NCBI GenBank assembly: GCA_040775095.1
Contig: JAXGTD010000050.1
Coordinates: 1-26,099 of the forward strand
DNA from: JAXGTD01 sp040775095
GTDB lineage: Bacteria; Pseudomonadota; Gammaproteobacteria; Chromatiales; Chromatiaceae
DNA length: 26,099 nucleotides
Direction of reading: 5' to 3'
The notes below the pieces were generated by a model. That model was not told the origin of the DNA and did no database searches. It was given only the letters and a program-made list of their open reading frames with translations. A program made the translations under genes and the position numbers. How positions within the stretch are numbered: the stretch's first letter is position 1; every line of letters begins with the position of its first letter. This document shows, in pieces, positions 8,699 through 16,193 of the stretch.

Positions 8699-8980
8699 AT
8701 GGCACGTATCACCGTCGAGGATTGTCTCGACCACGTCGACAACCGTTTCGATCTCGTCCTGATCGCGTCCAAGCGTGCGCGCCAGCTCGCCAATGGTGTC
8801 GAGCCGCTCCTGCCATGGGAGAAGGACAAGCCCACCGTGATGGCCCTGCGCGAGATCGCCGACGGGCTGGTACGCCCGGAGACCCTGGTCGAGGGTGAGC
8901 GTGCCGCCGCCGATGCGGCCCAGGCCCTGGAGCGGGCGTTGGCCGAGGAGTTTGCGGTTCAGCAAGAGAAAGAGGACTAG
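8699..8980 (+). CDS. rpoZ: DNA-directed RNA polymerase omega subunit
   Basis: The 93-residue product is the omega subunit, which binds the beta-prime subunit and helps assemble RNA polymerase. It also forms part of a ppGpp-binding site in Proteobacteria. The N-terminus MARITVEDCLDHVDNRFDLV and the following ASKRARQL are hallmark omega sequences. ALREIADG and a Glu-rich C-terminal helix follow. ATG at 8699 is supported by GGGAG at 8688-8692, six bases upstream. A longer in-frame ATG at 8606 lacks this support and family match. spoT follows after 57 bases on the same strand, the usual arrangement. The gmk gene that often precedes rpoZ is absent. Confidence 0.95.
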   Translation: MARITVEDCLDHVDNRFDLVLIASKRARQLANGVEPLLPWEKDKPTVMALREIADGLVRPETLVEGERAAADAAQALERALAEEFAVQQEKED

Positions 8981-9037
8981 CGGCCGGCCCCTTCGCCGAT
9001 CCCGGCCCGAGTCGCCTTCGATCCACGCGCCGATGCC

Positions 9038-11221
9038 ATGACCGCCGCCGCGCCCGTCATCGAACCCCCAGGAGCCTCGCTCGAGGAGCCGCGATTCCTG
9101 ATCAGCGATCTGTGCGCCTATCTCGAGTCTTATCTGCCGCCGGAGCAGGTCAGCGAGGTCTACGGGGCCTATCTGTTCAGCGCCGAGGCGCACCATGGCC
9201 AGCAGCGCATGACCGGCGAGCCCTACATCTATCATCCGGTCGCGGTGGCGCGCATCCTGGCCGAGATGCGCATGGACCACAAGTGCCTGATCGCCGCGAT
9301 CCTGCACGACGTCATCGAGGACACCCCGATGGCCAAGGAGCAGATTGTCCAGGCATTCGGCGAAGAGGTCGCCGAGCTGGTGGACGGCGTCAGCAAGCTC
9401 ACCCAGATCGATTTCAAGTCCCGCGCCGAGGCGCAGGCGGCCAACTTCCGCAAGATGATGCTGGCGATGACGCGCGATATCCGCGTCATCCTGATCAAGC
9501 TCGCGGATCGGCTACACAACATGCGCACGCTGGGCATCATGAAGTTCTCCAAGCGCCGGCGCATCTCGCGCGAGACGCTCGAGATCTATGCCCCGATCGC
9601 CAATCGGCTCGGCATCAACAGCATGCGTCTGGAGCTCGAGGACCTCGGCTTTCGGCACCACTGGCCGTGGCGCTATCAGGTGCTGGAGACCGCGGTACGC
9701 AACGCGCGCTGTCATCAAAGGGAGGTCGTCGCCACGGTTGAGACCGCGATCCGGCGGCGTCTGCAGCAGGAGGACATCAATGGCGACGTGTCCGGCCGCG
9801 AGAAGCACCTCTACAGCATCTACCGCAAGATGGAGGACAAGGCGCGGGCCTTTCGCGACCTGGTCGATGTCTACGCGTTCCGCGTCATCGTCGATCGCGT
9901 CGACACCTGTTACCGGGTGCTTGGCCTGGTGCACAACCTCTACCGGCCCGTGCCCGGACGCTTCAAGGACTACATCGCGATCCCGAAATCCAACGCGTAC
10001 CAGTCGCTGCACACCGTGCTGCTCGGTCCGCAGGGTGTGCCGATCGAGATCCAGATCCGCACCGGCGATATGCAGCGCATCGCCGAGGCCGGCATCGCCG
10101 CGCATTGGCTGTACAAGTCGGGTCTTGAGGGGGGCAGTGCCCAGGCGTTCGCGCGGGACTGGCTGCAGAACCTGCTGGAGATGCAGAGGGACGCGGGCGA
10201 CTCACAGGAGTTCCTGGAGCACGTCAAGGTCGATCTGTTCCCGGACGAGGTCTACGTGTTCACGCCCAAGGGCCGGATCCTGGTCCTGCCCAAGGGTTCC
10301 ACGGTCGTGGACTTCGCCTATGCCATCCATTCCGACGTTGGCAACACCTGTGTCGCCGCCCGGATCGACCGGCGCCTGGCCCCGCTGCGCGCCGTGCTCA
10401 GCAGCGGTCAGACGGTGGAGATCATCAACGCGCCGGGGGCCAAGCCCAATGCGGCCTGGCTGAGCTTCGTCGTGACCGGTAAGGCGCGTGCGAATATCCG
10501 CGGCTATCTGAAAAACCTCCAGCAGCGTGAGGCAGAGGCATTGGGGCGGCGCATGCTCACCGGCGAGCTGGCCGCCTTCGACCTGGATCTGGAGCGCATT
10601 GGCGAGGAGCGCCTGGCAAGCTATGCCACGAAGAATGGCCTGGCCGGCGCGCAGCAGCTGTTCGTCGAGATCGGGCTCGGGAACCGGATGCCGGTGTTGG
10701 TGGCGCGGCGCCTGGCCGGCGCCGCGGGCGTTGGTGAGCAGGCCCTGGAGCAGGTGGCGCAGGAGGAGGGGAGCGCGCGGCGCCTGGCGATCCGCGGCAC
10801 CGAGGGTATGGTGGTCAATTTCGCACGCTGTTGTCGACCAATTCCAGGCGATGGCATCGTCGGACTGTTCAGCCCGGGCAAGGGGATCGTGGTGCACCGC
10901 AGCGACTGCCGTAACCTGGGCGATTTTCACGCCAAGCGCGACAAGTGGCTGGACGTCGAGTGGGCCGAGGACACGAACGCCGAGTTTGCGACCGAGATCC
11001 GCGTCGAGGTGGGCAACCGGCGCGGCGCCCTGGCGACCATCGCCGCGGCCATCGCCGATCAGGGCTGCAACATCGAGAATGTCCAGTCGCGCGAGAAGGA
11101 TGGCATGACATCGACGCTGGATTTCCTGCTCAATGTCAGGGGGCGCGACCAGCTCGCGGCGATCATGCGCCGGTTACGGCAGATCCCGCTGGTCGTGCGC
11201 ATCACGCGCTTGTCGCGTTGA
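9038..11221 (+). CDS. spoT: Bifunctional (p)ppGpp synthetase/hydrolase
   Basis: This 727-residue RelA/SpoT-family enzyme controls the stringent-response alarmone (p)ppGpp. Domains in order are an HD hydrolase domain with His90-Asp91 in LHDVIEDTP, a synthetase domain with the RFKD motif (308-311) and YQSLHT (321-326), a TGS domain starting near VYVFTPKGRILVLPKGS (about 406), a Cys-Cys zinc-finger-like motif (C598-C599, RCCRPIPGDGIVG), and a C-terminal ACT domain (about 650-727). RFKD, rather than the EXDD of RelA, together with an intact HD motif marks a bifunctional SpoT/Rel enzyme. It directly follows rpoZ, whose product contributes to a ppGpp site on RNA polymerase. The start follows only a weak ribosome-binding site. 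Confidence 0.95.
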   Translation: MTAAAPVIEPPGASLEEPRFLISDLCAYLESYLPPEQVSEVYGAYLFSAEAHHGQQRMTGEPYIYHPVAVARILAEMRMDHKCLIAAILHDVIEDTPMAKEQIVQAFGEEVAELVDGVSKLTQIDFKSRAEAQAANFRKMMLAMTRDIRVILIKLADRLHNMRTLGIMKFSKRRRISRETLEIYAPIANRLGINSMRLELEDLGFRHHWPWRYQVLETAVRNARCHQREVVATVETAIRRRLQQEDINGDVSGREKHLYSIYRKMEDKARAFRDLVDVYAFRVIVDRVDTCYRVLGLVHNLYRPVPGRFKDYIAIPKSNAYQSLHTVLLGPQGVPIEIQIRTGDMQRIAEAGIAAHWLYKSGLEGGSAQAFARDWLQNLLEMQRDAGDSQEFLEHVKVDLFPDEVYVFTPKGRILVLPKGSTVVDFAYAIHSDVGNTCVAARIDRRLAPLRAVLSSGQTVEIINAPGAKPNAAWLSFVVTGKARANIRGYLKNLQQREAEALGRRMLTGELAAFDLDLERIGEERLASYATKNGLAGAQQLFVEIGLGNRMPVLVARRLAGAAGVGEQALEQVAQEEGSARRLAIRGTEGMVVNFARCCRPIPGDGIVGLFSPGKGIVVHRSDCRNLGDFHAKRDKWLDVEWAEDTNAEFATEIRVEVGNRRGALATIAAAIADQGCNIENVQSREKDGMTSTLDFLLNVRGRDQLAAIMRRLRQIPLVVRITRLSR

Positions 11222-11235
11222 TCACCCCGATCCGT

Positions 11236-11268
11236 GCCCGGCCGGGCATTCCGGGTTGTATCCCGGGT
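11236..11268 (+). terminator. Short palindromes after spoT
   Basis: Just after the spoT stop there is a perfect 14-base palindrome centred on GGCCGG (TGCCCGGCCGGGCA at about 11234-11248). It is followed by a 5-bp hairpin, CCGGG and CCCGG around a TTGTAT loop, leading into GTTATTT. This may be a weak terminator separating spoT from the antitoxin-like gene. The stem is short and the T-run is interrupted. Confidence 0.25.
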
Positions 11269-11341
11269 TATTTGGCTACACCTTTCTGATCTGATGCCAA
11301 GCGCGCGACCCTGCGCCGGCGAAAACATCGGACTTCGCACC

Positions 11342-11758
11342 ATGACCGAGCTCACGATCGAGGAGCGCCTCTCATTCACCCGTCGCACCATGAATCTGGT
11401 CGAGGGCTGGGGACTGGGGGCAAAGGACATCATTGCCCTGCTTCAGCTTCCGGACAGTGTCAAGGCGCGTAATCTCTCGCGCTTCCGCGATGAAGAACCG
11501 TTTCCGGACGAGGCCGTGGTGAACCGGCGCGTCGCCTATCTGCTGCGCATCGAGGAGGCGCTGCATACCTATTTCCCGCGCAATCCCGAGATGCGCAACC
11601 ATTGGGTCAAGCGCGGAAACAAGCAGTTCGGCCGCAAGGCGCCGGTCGCGGTCATGATCGAGGACGGTGAGAGTGGGCTGATTGCGGTGCTCTCGCACCT
11701 GGACTGCACCTTCGCCTGGGATCTGACCGGCTCGAAGAGCGAATACAGCACCTCCTGA
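11342..11758 (+). CDS. MbcA/ParS/Xre antitoxin-like protein, solitary
   Basis: The 138-residue protein resembles the C-terminal toxin-binding domain (formerly DUF2384) of MbcA/ParS/Xre antitoxins. The match is in AYLLRIEEALHTYFPRNPEMRNHWVKR (about 65-91), followed by NKQFGRKAPVAVMIEDGESGLIAVLSHLD (about 93-121). This is the family pattern of a helix, a Trp-containing turn, a 'FGG/P' turn and a final helical segment. An N-terminal helical part (10-50) could hold a reduced DNA-binding fold, but I see no clear helix-turn-helix. These antitoxins normally sit beside a RES-domain NAD-degrading toxin. None is present on either side (spoT upstream, a PilZ gene downstream). It may be a toxin-free relic or a regulator. 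ATG 11342 was chosen over an in-frame ATG at 11234 because homologous-looking sequence begins there. Confidence 0.65.
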   Translation: MTELTIEERLSFTRRTMNLVEGWGLGAKDIIALLQLPDSVKARNLSRFRDEEPFPDEAVVNRRVAYLLRIEEALHTYFPRNPEMRNHWVKRGNKQFGRKAPVAVMIEDGESGLIAVLSHLDCTFAWDLTGSKSEYSTS

Positions 11759-11834
11759 GCAGCGCGCGCGTCGCTGACCCGATTCAGCGCTACGGTGGCG
11801 TTTGGAGGTTCACCGGCTTGTCATCGTATCTGCG

Positions 11835-11862
11835 TTGGTTCGTCAAGATCCTGGTCTAACAT
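11835..11862 (+). promoter_or_regulatory. Candidate sigma-70 promoter for the PilZ gene
   Basis: TTGGTT (11835-11840) and TAACAT (11857-11862) are separated by 16 bases and lie about 40 bases before the PilZ start. The -10 matches the consensus at 4 of 6 bases and the -35 at 3 of 6. This is a weak sequence-only prediction. Confidence 0.3.
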
Positions 11863-11901
11863 ATTAGGCGGCCGAAGAAATCCATCGATCAGGGAACCAT
11901 G

Positions 11902-12261
11902 ATGAACGTCGACCGCCGATACAGCGCCCGACACCGAGTCGATCTCGCTGTCTATATCCGTTACCGCAAGCGTCGCTTCCTGGCTGCCCGCGCCCGCGAG
12001 CTGTCTGTCGGGGGTATGTCGCTGGCGGTGCAATCGCTGACCCTGCCCGTGGGCACGCCGGTGGAGTTGGAATGCCTCGGCCTCGGCCGCGACTGGCTCC
12101 TCCCCGCGGTCGTGGTCCATGGCGACAGCAGCGGGATCGGCGTGATGTTCCGCGATCCCCAGCCGGGGTTGTTCAACGAGCTGACCCGGCATCCCGCCCC
12201 CGCCCTGCCGCCGCGCGCCGATCAGGGCGCCCCGCTCGAGACATCGTCCGGACCAGGCTGA
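11902..12261 (+). CDS. PilZ domain protein (predicted c-di-GMP binding)
   Basis: This 119-residue protein is a lone PilZ domain with a short Pro/Ala-rich tail. PilZ proteins bind cyclic-di-GMP and relay it to motility, surface or polysaccharide machinery. An RxxxR motif is visible (R6-R10, RYSAR). The second motif, normally D/NxSxxG, is present as ELSVGG (33-38) with Glu in the first position, a conservative change that could weaken ligand binding. Two tandem in-frame ATGs occur at 11899 and 11902. AGGGA at 11891-11895 is better spaced for 11902. The gene ends only 12 bases from the convergent dctM stop. No neighbouring diguanylate cyclase or pilus gene indicates its target. Confidence 0.8.
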   Translation: MNVDRRYSARHRVDLAVYIRYRKRRFLAARARELSVGGMSLAVQSLTLPVGTPVELECLGLGRDWLLPAVVVHGDSSGIGVMFRDPQPGLFNELTRHPAPALPPRADQGAPLETSSGPG

Positions 12262-12273
12262 GCCCGGCCCCAA

Positions 12274-13656
12274 CTATTGATAGACCGCCTCCGGCAGCCA
12301 GGTCGCGAGTTGCGGAAACAGTGCCAGCGCGCCCAGCATCAACAGCTGGATCAGGATGAACGGGGCGACACCGCGGTAGATCTGTCCCGTCGTGACCTCG
12401 GCGGGCGCGACACCGCGAAGATAGAACAGCGAGAAGCCGAACGGCGGCGTCAGGAACGAGGTCTGCAGGTTGATCGCGATCATCACCCCGAGCCAGACCG
12501 GATCGAGCCCCATGGCCAGCAGCACCGGGCCGACGATGGGCACGACGACGAAGGTGATCTCGATGAAGTCGAGGATGAATCCGAGCAGGAACATCACCAG
12601 CATCACCAGCGCGACCGCGCCGAATGTCCCGCCGGGCAGGCCGGTCAGGAAATCGGTGACCATCTCGTCACCCTCGAAGCCGCGAAAGACCAGCGAAAAG
12701 ATGGCCGCGCCAACGAAGATGAAGAACACCATGCTGGTCACGATGGTGGTCTGGCGCACCACGGCGCGCAGCGTTTCCAGGTTCAGCTGACGTTGAAGCG
12801 CGGCCAGGAGCAGCGCCCCGACGGCCCCGACGGACGCCGCCTCGGTTGGGGTTGCGATGCCATAGAGGATGGAGCCCAGCACCGCGATGATCAGGGCCAG
12901 CGGCGGCATCAAGACGCGCAGCACCCGGAGCCAGAAGCGGGCGTCGTGGACCGGGCGCTCGTCGGCTGGGATTGCCGGTACCGCGTTGGGTCGAAGCACC
13001 GCCAGGGCCAGGATGTACGTGATATAGGCCAGCACGAGGATCAGGCCGGGCAGCAGCGCGCCGACGAACAGGTCGCCGACCGAGACCGTCTCCGGCGACC
13101 AGACGCCCATCTCGAGCTGTGCCTGCTGATACGACGAGGAGAGCACGTCGCCGAGCAGGACCAGCACGATGGACGGAGGGATGATCTGACCAAGCGTGCC
13201 CGAGGCGCAGATGGTGCCGGCGGCAACGCTGGGGGAGTAGTTGCGCCGGAGCATGGTGGGCAGTGAGAGCAGACCCATGGTGACCACGGTCGCGCCGACG
13301 ATGCCGGTGCTGGCCGCGAGCAACATGCCGACGATGGTCACCGAGATGCCAAGCCCGCCGCGCATCGGGCCGAACAGCATGGACATGGTATCGAGCAGGT
13401 TCTCGGCCACGCGCGAGCGCTCCAGCATCACGCCCATGAAGACGAACAGCGGCACCGCGATCAGCGTCTCATTGGTCATCACGCCGTACAGGCGGTTGGG
13501 CAGTGCCTCGACGAAGGCGTGGTCGAAGAGGCCGAATGCCTCGCCGACGAACGCGAACAGCAGCGCGGTCCCCCCCAGCGACAACGCGACCGGGTAGCCC
13601 AGCAGGAGTACCGCGCCGACCACGGCAAACAACAGCAGCGGTATCAGCTCAGCCAT
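12274..13656 (-). CDS. dctM: TRAP transporter large permease subunit (DctM)
   Basis: The 460-residue, very hydrophobic protein is the large membrane subunit of a tripartite ATP-independent periplasmic transporter. These transporters import organic acids or related solutes using an ion gradient. Family segments include PLFVFMGVMLERS near 72-84, the repeat-like SGTLGQIIPPSIVLVLLGD (about 150-168), IATPTEAASVGAVGALLLA (about 260-278) and a final segment LTPPFGFSLFYLRGVAP. About a dozen membrane helices can be seen. It resembles the subgroup annotated as mannitol/chloroaromatic-type TRAP transporters, but the substrate cannot be read from the sequence. ATG 13656 overlaps the end of dctQ by 8 bases. 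An upstream in-frame start at 13719 would lie wholly inside dctQ. Confidence 0.9.
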   Translation of the reverse strand: MAELIPLLLFAVVGAVLLLGYPVALSLGGTALLFAFVGEAFGLFDHAFVEALPNRLYGVMTNETLIAVPLFVFMGVMLERSRVAENLLDTMSMLFGPMRGGLGISVTIVGMLLAASTGIVGATVVTMGLLSLPTMLRRNYSPSVAAGTICASGTLGQIIPPSIVLVLLGDVLSSSYQQAQLEMGVWSPETVSVGDLFVGALLPGLILVLAYITYILALAVLRPNAVPAIPADERPVHDARFWLRVLRVLMPPLALIIAVLGSILYGIATPTEAASVGAVGALLLAALQRQLNLETLRAVVRQTTIVTSMVFFIFVGAAIFSLVFRGFEGDEMVTDFLTGLPGGTFGAVALVMLVMFLLGFILDFIEITFVVVPIVGPVLLAMGLDPVWLGVMIAINLQTSFLTPPFGFSLFYLRGVAPAEVTTGQIYRGVAPFILIQLLMLGALALFPQLATWLPEAVYQ

Positions 13657-14251
13657 TGGTGTGTGTCTCCGGTCCGGGCACGTGCTGCCCCCCCGCTTCC
13701 TGTCTGTCGGGTAGGGCACTGGGCACGCCGGCCAGGAACAGGCCGTTGCGAAGCACCCAAACCAGCCCCTGTAACATGACCAACGCCGGCATGAGCAGGA
13801 TCAGGCTCTTCAACAGCCACACCGCCGGGAGGCCACCGGCCTCGCGGGAGGCCTCGTTGATCGACCAGGACTCCACCACGTATCCCCAGCCTGACGCGAA
13901 GATGAACCCACACACCGGGATGAGCAGCAGCAAGGTCCCCAACAGGTCCACCCAGGCGCGGCCGCGGTCGGAGAAACCCTGATAGAAGATATCGACGCGG
14001 ACGTGGCCGTTCTGGCGGAGGGTATAGGCGGCGCCGAGCATGAACAGGGTCGCATGCATGTAGGTCACAGACTCCTGCATCGCGATCCAGCCCAGATCGA
14101 AGGCGTAGCGCAGCACCACGACGAGGAAGGTGACCAGCACCATGATCAGCGACAACCACGCGACCCCGCGACCAATATACTCATTGATCGCGTCCAGCCC
14201 GGTGGCGAGCCTCAGCAGCGCGCCCGCGACGCGTGAGTCATGTGGCGGCAT
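13649..14251 (-). CDS. dctQ: TRAP transporter small permease subunit (DctQ)
   Basis: The 200-residue protein has about four membrane helices, including segments around WLSLIMVLVTFLVVVLRYAF, MHATLFMLGAAYTL and LLLLIPVCGFIFASGWGYVV. RQNGHVRVDIFYQ between helices is a typical DctQ signature. The small subunit pairs with DctM to form the membrane part of a TRAP transporter. ATG 14251 was chosen. A TTG at 14299 would add 16 residues before the first conserved part. The solute-binding DctP gene is missing from both sides, and the upstream gene is a DUF2782 protein 78 bases away on the same strand. Binding-protein identity, and hence the substrate, must come from elsewhere in the genome. Confidence 0.88.
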   Translation of the reverse strand: MPPHDSRVAGALLRLATGLDAINEYIGRGVAWLSLIMVLVTFLVVVLRYAFDLGWIAMQESVTYMHATLFMLGAAYTLRQNGHVRVDIFYQGFSDRGRAWVDLLGTLLLLIPVCGFIFASGWGYVVESWSINEASREAGGLPAVWLLKSLILLMPALVMLQGLVWVLRNGLFLAGVPSALPDRQEAGGQHVPGPETHTNG

Positions 14252-14329
14252 GGCCTGCCCCGGGGTGAAGCACGCCGCTTCCCGTGCCGGCCGGCGCAAC
14301 AGGGTGCCGCACGGGTCGACGGGTGAACC

Positions 14330-14662
14330 TCACCAGCTGAAGATCTCCCATTGGGGCACGGCCAGCGCGGGCGGGCGCTGATCCTGGACATCGAGCTTGC
14401 CGTCGCCATTGGTGTCGAGCAGGTAGTACGGTGGGCCGGCGATGGGATCGATCTTGACCATGTAGAGCTGGCCCTTGACGCGATACTCGTAGATCACCTC
14501 GTTCTCGGTCTCGATGATGGTGACCTCCGGCTCGATGGCGCCGTCCGGGGTCGGTACGGATGGCACGGCCGGGACGTCCAGGAGGTCATCGCTCTCGGCG
14601 GGCTGTGCCGCCACGTTCAAGGGCATGAGCGCGAACAGGGAGGCGGCAAGTAGAAGTCTCAT
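14330..14662 (-). CDS. DUF2782 domain protein, exported
   Basis: The 110-residue protein starts with a signal peptide (MRLLLAASLFALMPLNVAAQ, with likely cleavage after residue 19-20). A Pro-rich linker and the DUF2782 core follow: VTIIETENEVIYEYRVKGQLYMVKI (47-71) and PYYLLDTNGDGKLD (78-91). The DTNGDGKLD stretch looks like a single EF-hand-type calcium loop. It is also part of the normal family sequence, so calcium binding is only a possibility. DUF2782 proteins are small, periplasmic and mostly gammaproteobacterial, with no known function. The gene diverges from the PP-loop ATPase gene and may be co-transcribed with dctQM downstream. Confidence 0.85.
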   Translation of the reverse strand: MRLLLAASLFALMPLNVAAQPAESDDLLDVPAVPSVPTPDGAIEPEVTIIETENEVIYEYRVKGQLYMVKIDPIAGPPYYLLDTNGDGKLDVQDQRPPALAVPQWEIFSW

Positions 14663-14706
14663 CGGCGTGGCATCCTAAACGACGAAAGGCGGTTAGTTTA
14701 GTACGG

Positions 14707-14750
14707 ATATCCCCGGCTTTGCTCGGCCGGATGCCCCGGGGCCGGGATAT
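14707..14750. repeat. Imperfect inverted repeat in a divergent intergenic region
   Basis: ATATCCCCGGC at 14707-14717 is mirrored by GCCGGGATAT at 14741-14750, differing by a single missing base. The 23 bases between contain a further GC-rich self-complementary stretch. It lies between the divergent DUF2782 and PP-loop genes, about 45 bases before the DUF2782 start on the minus strand. It could be an operator or an mRNA leader hairpin. No specific regulator is suggested. Confidence 0.3.
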
Positions 14751-14905
14751 GCGCCCCGCGCCCGGCCCGCCGGGGCCTGGAAAACCCACGCGGTACCCGT
14801 CCATGGGGAGCGCGTGTCGGTAGTTGGTGGCACATCTTCGGCTGACCCCGTTCCGGGATGGCGCCATACGAACCCGCTTGCGACAATCGGCTAAGATGCC
14901 GGGTC

Positions 14906-15688
14906 ATGAATCCGCTCGCCGAGACCAATCAGGGATCGACCCGCGAATGCGGGGCGGGAACCCGCAAGCCGCCCAAGTCGCTGCTGCGCCAGGTGGGTCG
15001 GGCGCTCGCCGACCACGCCATGATCCGCGATGGCGATCGCGTGCTGCTTGGGGTATCCGGCGGAAAGGACTCGCTCTCGCTGCTCGCGATCCTGCGGCAC
15101 CTGCAAACCTATGCCCCTGTCCGTTTCGAGCTCGCGGTGTTGACGGTCGATCCTGACGTGCCGGGCTTCGAGCCGCAAACGCTTCAGGGCTGGTACGACG
15201 CCCTCGGCGTGCCCTGGTTTTACGCGCGGCAGCGTATCATGGAGCAGGCCAAGGCCAATATGGATGGCGACTCGTTCTGCGCCTACTGCGCGCGCATGAA
15301 GCGCGGGATCATGTATCGCTATTGCCGCGAGCAGGGCTACAACGTGCTCGCCCTCGCGCAGCACCTCGACGACCTGGCCGAGAGCCTGCTGATGTCGATC
15401 TTCCACGGTGGCCAGTTGCGCACCATGAAGGCGCATTACCGTAACGACGCGGGCGACGTGCGCGTCATTCGTCCACTGGTCTACTGTCGTGAGCGTCAGA
15501 CCGCGGCCTTCGCCCGTGCCGCCGGATTGCCGGTCGTGCCCGACAGCTGTCCGGCGTGCTTCCAGATGCCGACCCGCCGCGAGCACATGAAGGCCCTGCT
15601 GGCGCGAGAGGAGGCGGACAATCCGCACCTGTTTGCGAACCTGCTCCATGCAATGCGTCCGCTGCTGACCGAGACGACACGGTCCTGA
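14906..15688 (+). CDS. TtcA-like PP-loop ATPase (tRNA thiolation family)
   Basis: The 260-residue protein carries the N-type PP-loop SGGKDS (51-56), which binds ATP for substrate adenylation, and two Cys pairs, C125/C128 (CAYC) and C215/C218 (CPAC). TtcA enzymes thiolate cytidine 32 of tRNA and hold an Fe-S cluster on three such Cys residues. The segments CARMKRGIMYRYC, AQHLDDLAESLLMSIFHGG and RVIRPLVYCRE align with TtcA in order. It is about 50 residues shorter than E. coli TtcA, and AQHLDD replaces the usual HHxDD. It is therefore probably a paralogue whose substrate could differ. ATG 14906 was chosen. TAAGAT at 14892-14897 lies so close to it that a near-leaderless mRNA is possible. An in-frame ATG at 14858 would add 16 unusual residues. 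Confidence 0.75.
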   Translation: MNPLAETNQGSTRECGAGTRKPPKSLLRQVGRALADHAMIRDGDRVLLGVSGGKDSLSLLAILRHLQTYAPVRFELAVLTVDPDVPGFEPQTLQGWYDALGVPWFYARQRIMEQAKANMDGDSFCAYCARMKRGIMYRYCREQGYNVLALAQHLDDLAESLLMSIFHGGQLRTMKAHYRNDAGDVRVIRPLVYCRERQTAAFARAAGLPVVPDSCPACFQMPTRREHMKALLAREEADNPHLFANLLHAMRPLLTETTRS

Positions 15689-15818
15689 GGCCTGCCCCGG
15701 GGTCGGGCGCCCCTGGCCCGCACGGCGAACGCCTCTGACCGGGGTCTGCCGACTCTCGTCGCCGACTTTGGTGCTTGACGCGGCGATCTCCGAACCGAAA
15801 TACCCGGCGCCTGATGGG

Positions 15819-15824
15819 TATAGT
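15819..15824 (+). promoter_or_regulatory. Candidate -10 element for the 59-residue small gene
   Basis: TATAGT at 15819-15824 sits in a locally AT-richer patch (15808-15845) about 72 bases before the small gene start. TTGACG at 15775-15780 is a good -35 hexamer but too far away to pair with it. No good -35 occurs at 16-18 bases, so an activator or extended -10 recognition would be needed. Confidence 0.3.
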
Positions 15825-15895
15825 TCTGAAGTGTTATCTTTCTAACGTGGAGGGCGACATCGGGTCGGCCCTGATCCCCGGAGGATTGATTCGCC

Positions 15896-16075
15896 ATGCG
15901 CATGTTCGATGCCGAGAAGCAGGTCGTGGTCGACCTGAAAGACGAGGGTAAGCTCGTCGCCGAGAAACAGTATCCGTCGTTTCGCGTGACGGCCCTGCGG
16001 CACCCGACCCTCGGTAAGCTCGTGATCGTCGAGGATGTCGATGGAAACGGGGCCGTGGTCGAGACAGAAGAGTAG
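15896..16075 (+). CDS. Small acidic hypothetical protein (59 aa)
   Basis: This short frame starts MRMFDAEKQVVVDLKDEGKL and ends EDVDGNGAVVETEE before TAG. It is preceded by a perfect GGAGG at 15880-15884, 11 bases before ATG. Codons end mainly in G or C, like the surrounding real genes. The composition alternates hydrophobic strands with charged turns (for example LGKLVIVEDVDGNG), suggesting a small beta-rich soluble protein. There is no signal peptide, membrane segment or Cys pair. I do not recognise the family. It stands between the PP-loop ATPase and the first CNNM/CorC gene, with gaps of 207 and 118 bases, and is probably monocistronic. The antisense open frames over the same bases have poorer codon use. 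Confidence 0.6.
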   Translation: MRMFDAEKQVVVDLKDEGKLVAEKQYPSFRVTALRHPTLGKLVIVEDVDGNGAVVETEE

Positions 16076-16193
16076 ATGGAGCCATGTGCCGGCCGCGACC
16101 CTGCCCCAATTTAATGCATAAGCACTCAACAGGGGCGACGACTTGGGTTAATCTTCTCCCTTTCGGTCAGCCCGTCGGAGTGCGGCCTTAGCA

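Noticed and set aside
14878..14897. TTGCGA and TAAGAT as a promoter for the PP-loop ATPase gene
   Set aside because: The spacing is only 8 bases, too short for a sigma-70 promoter. TAAGAT alone remains possible.
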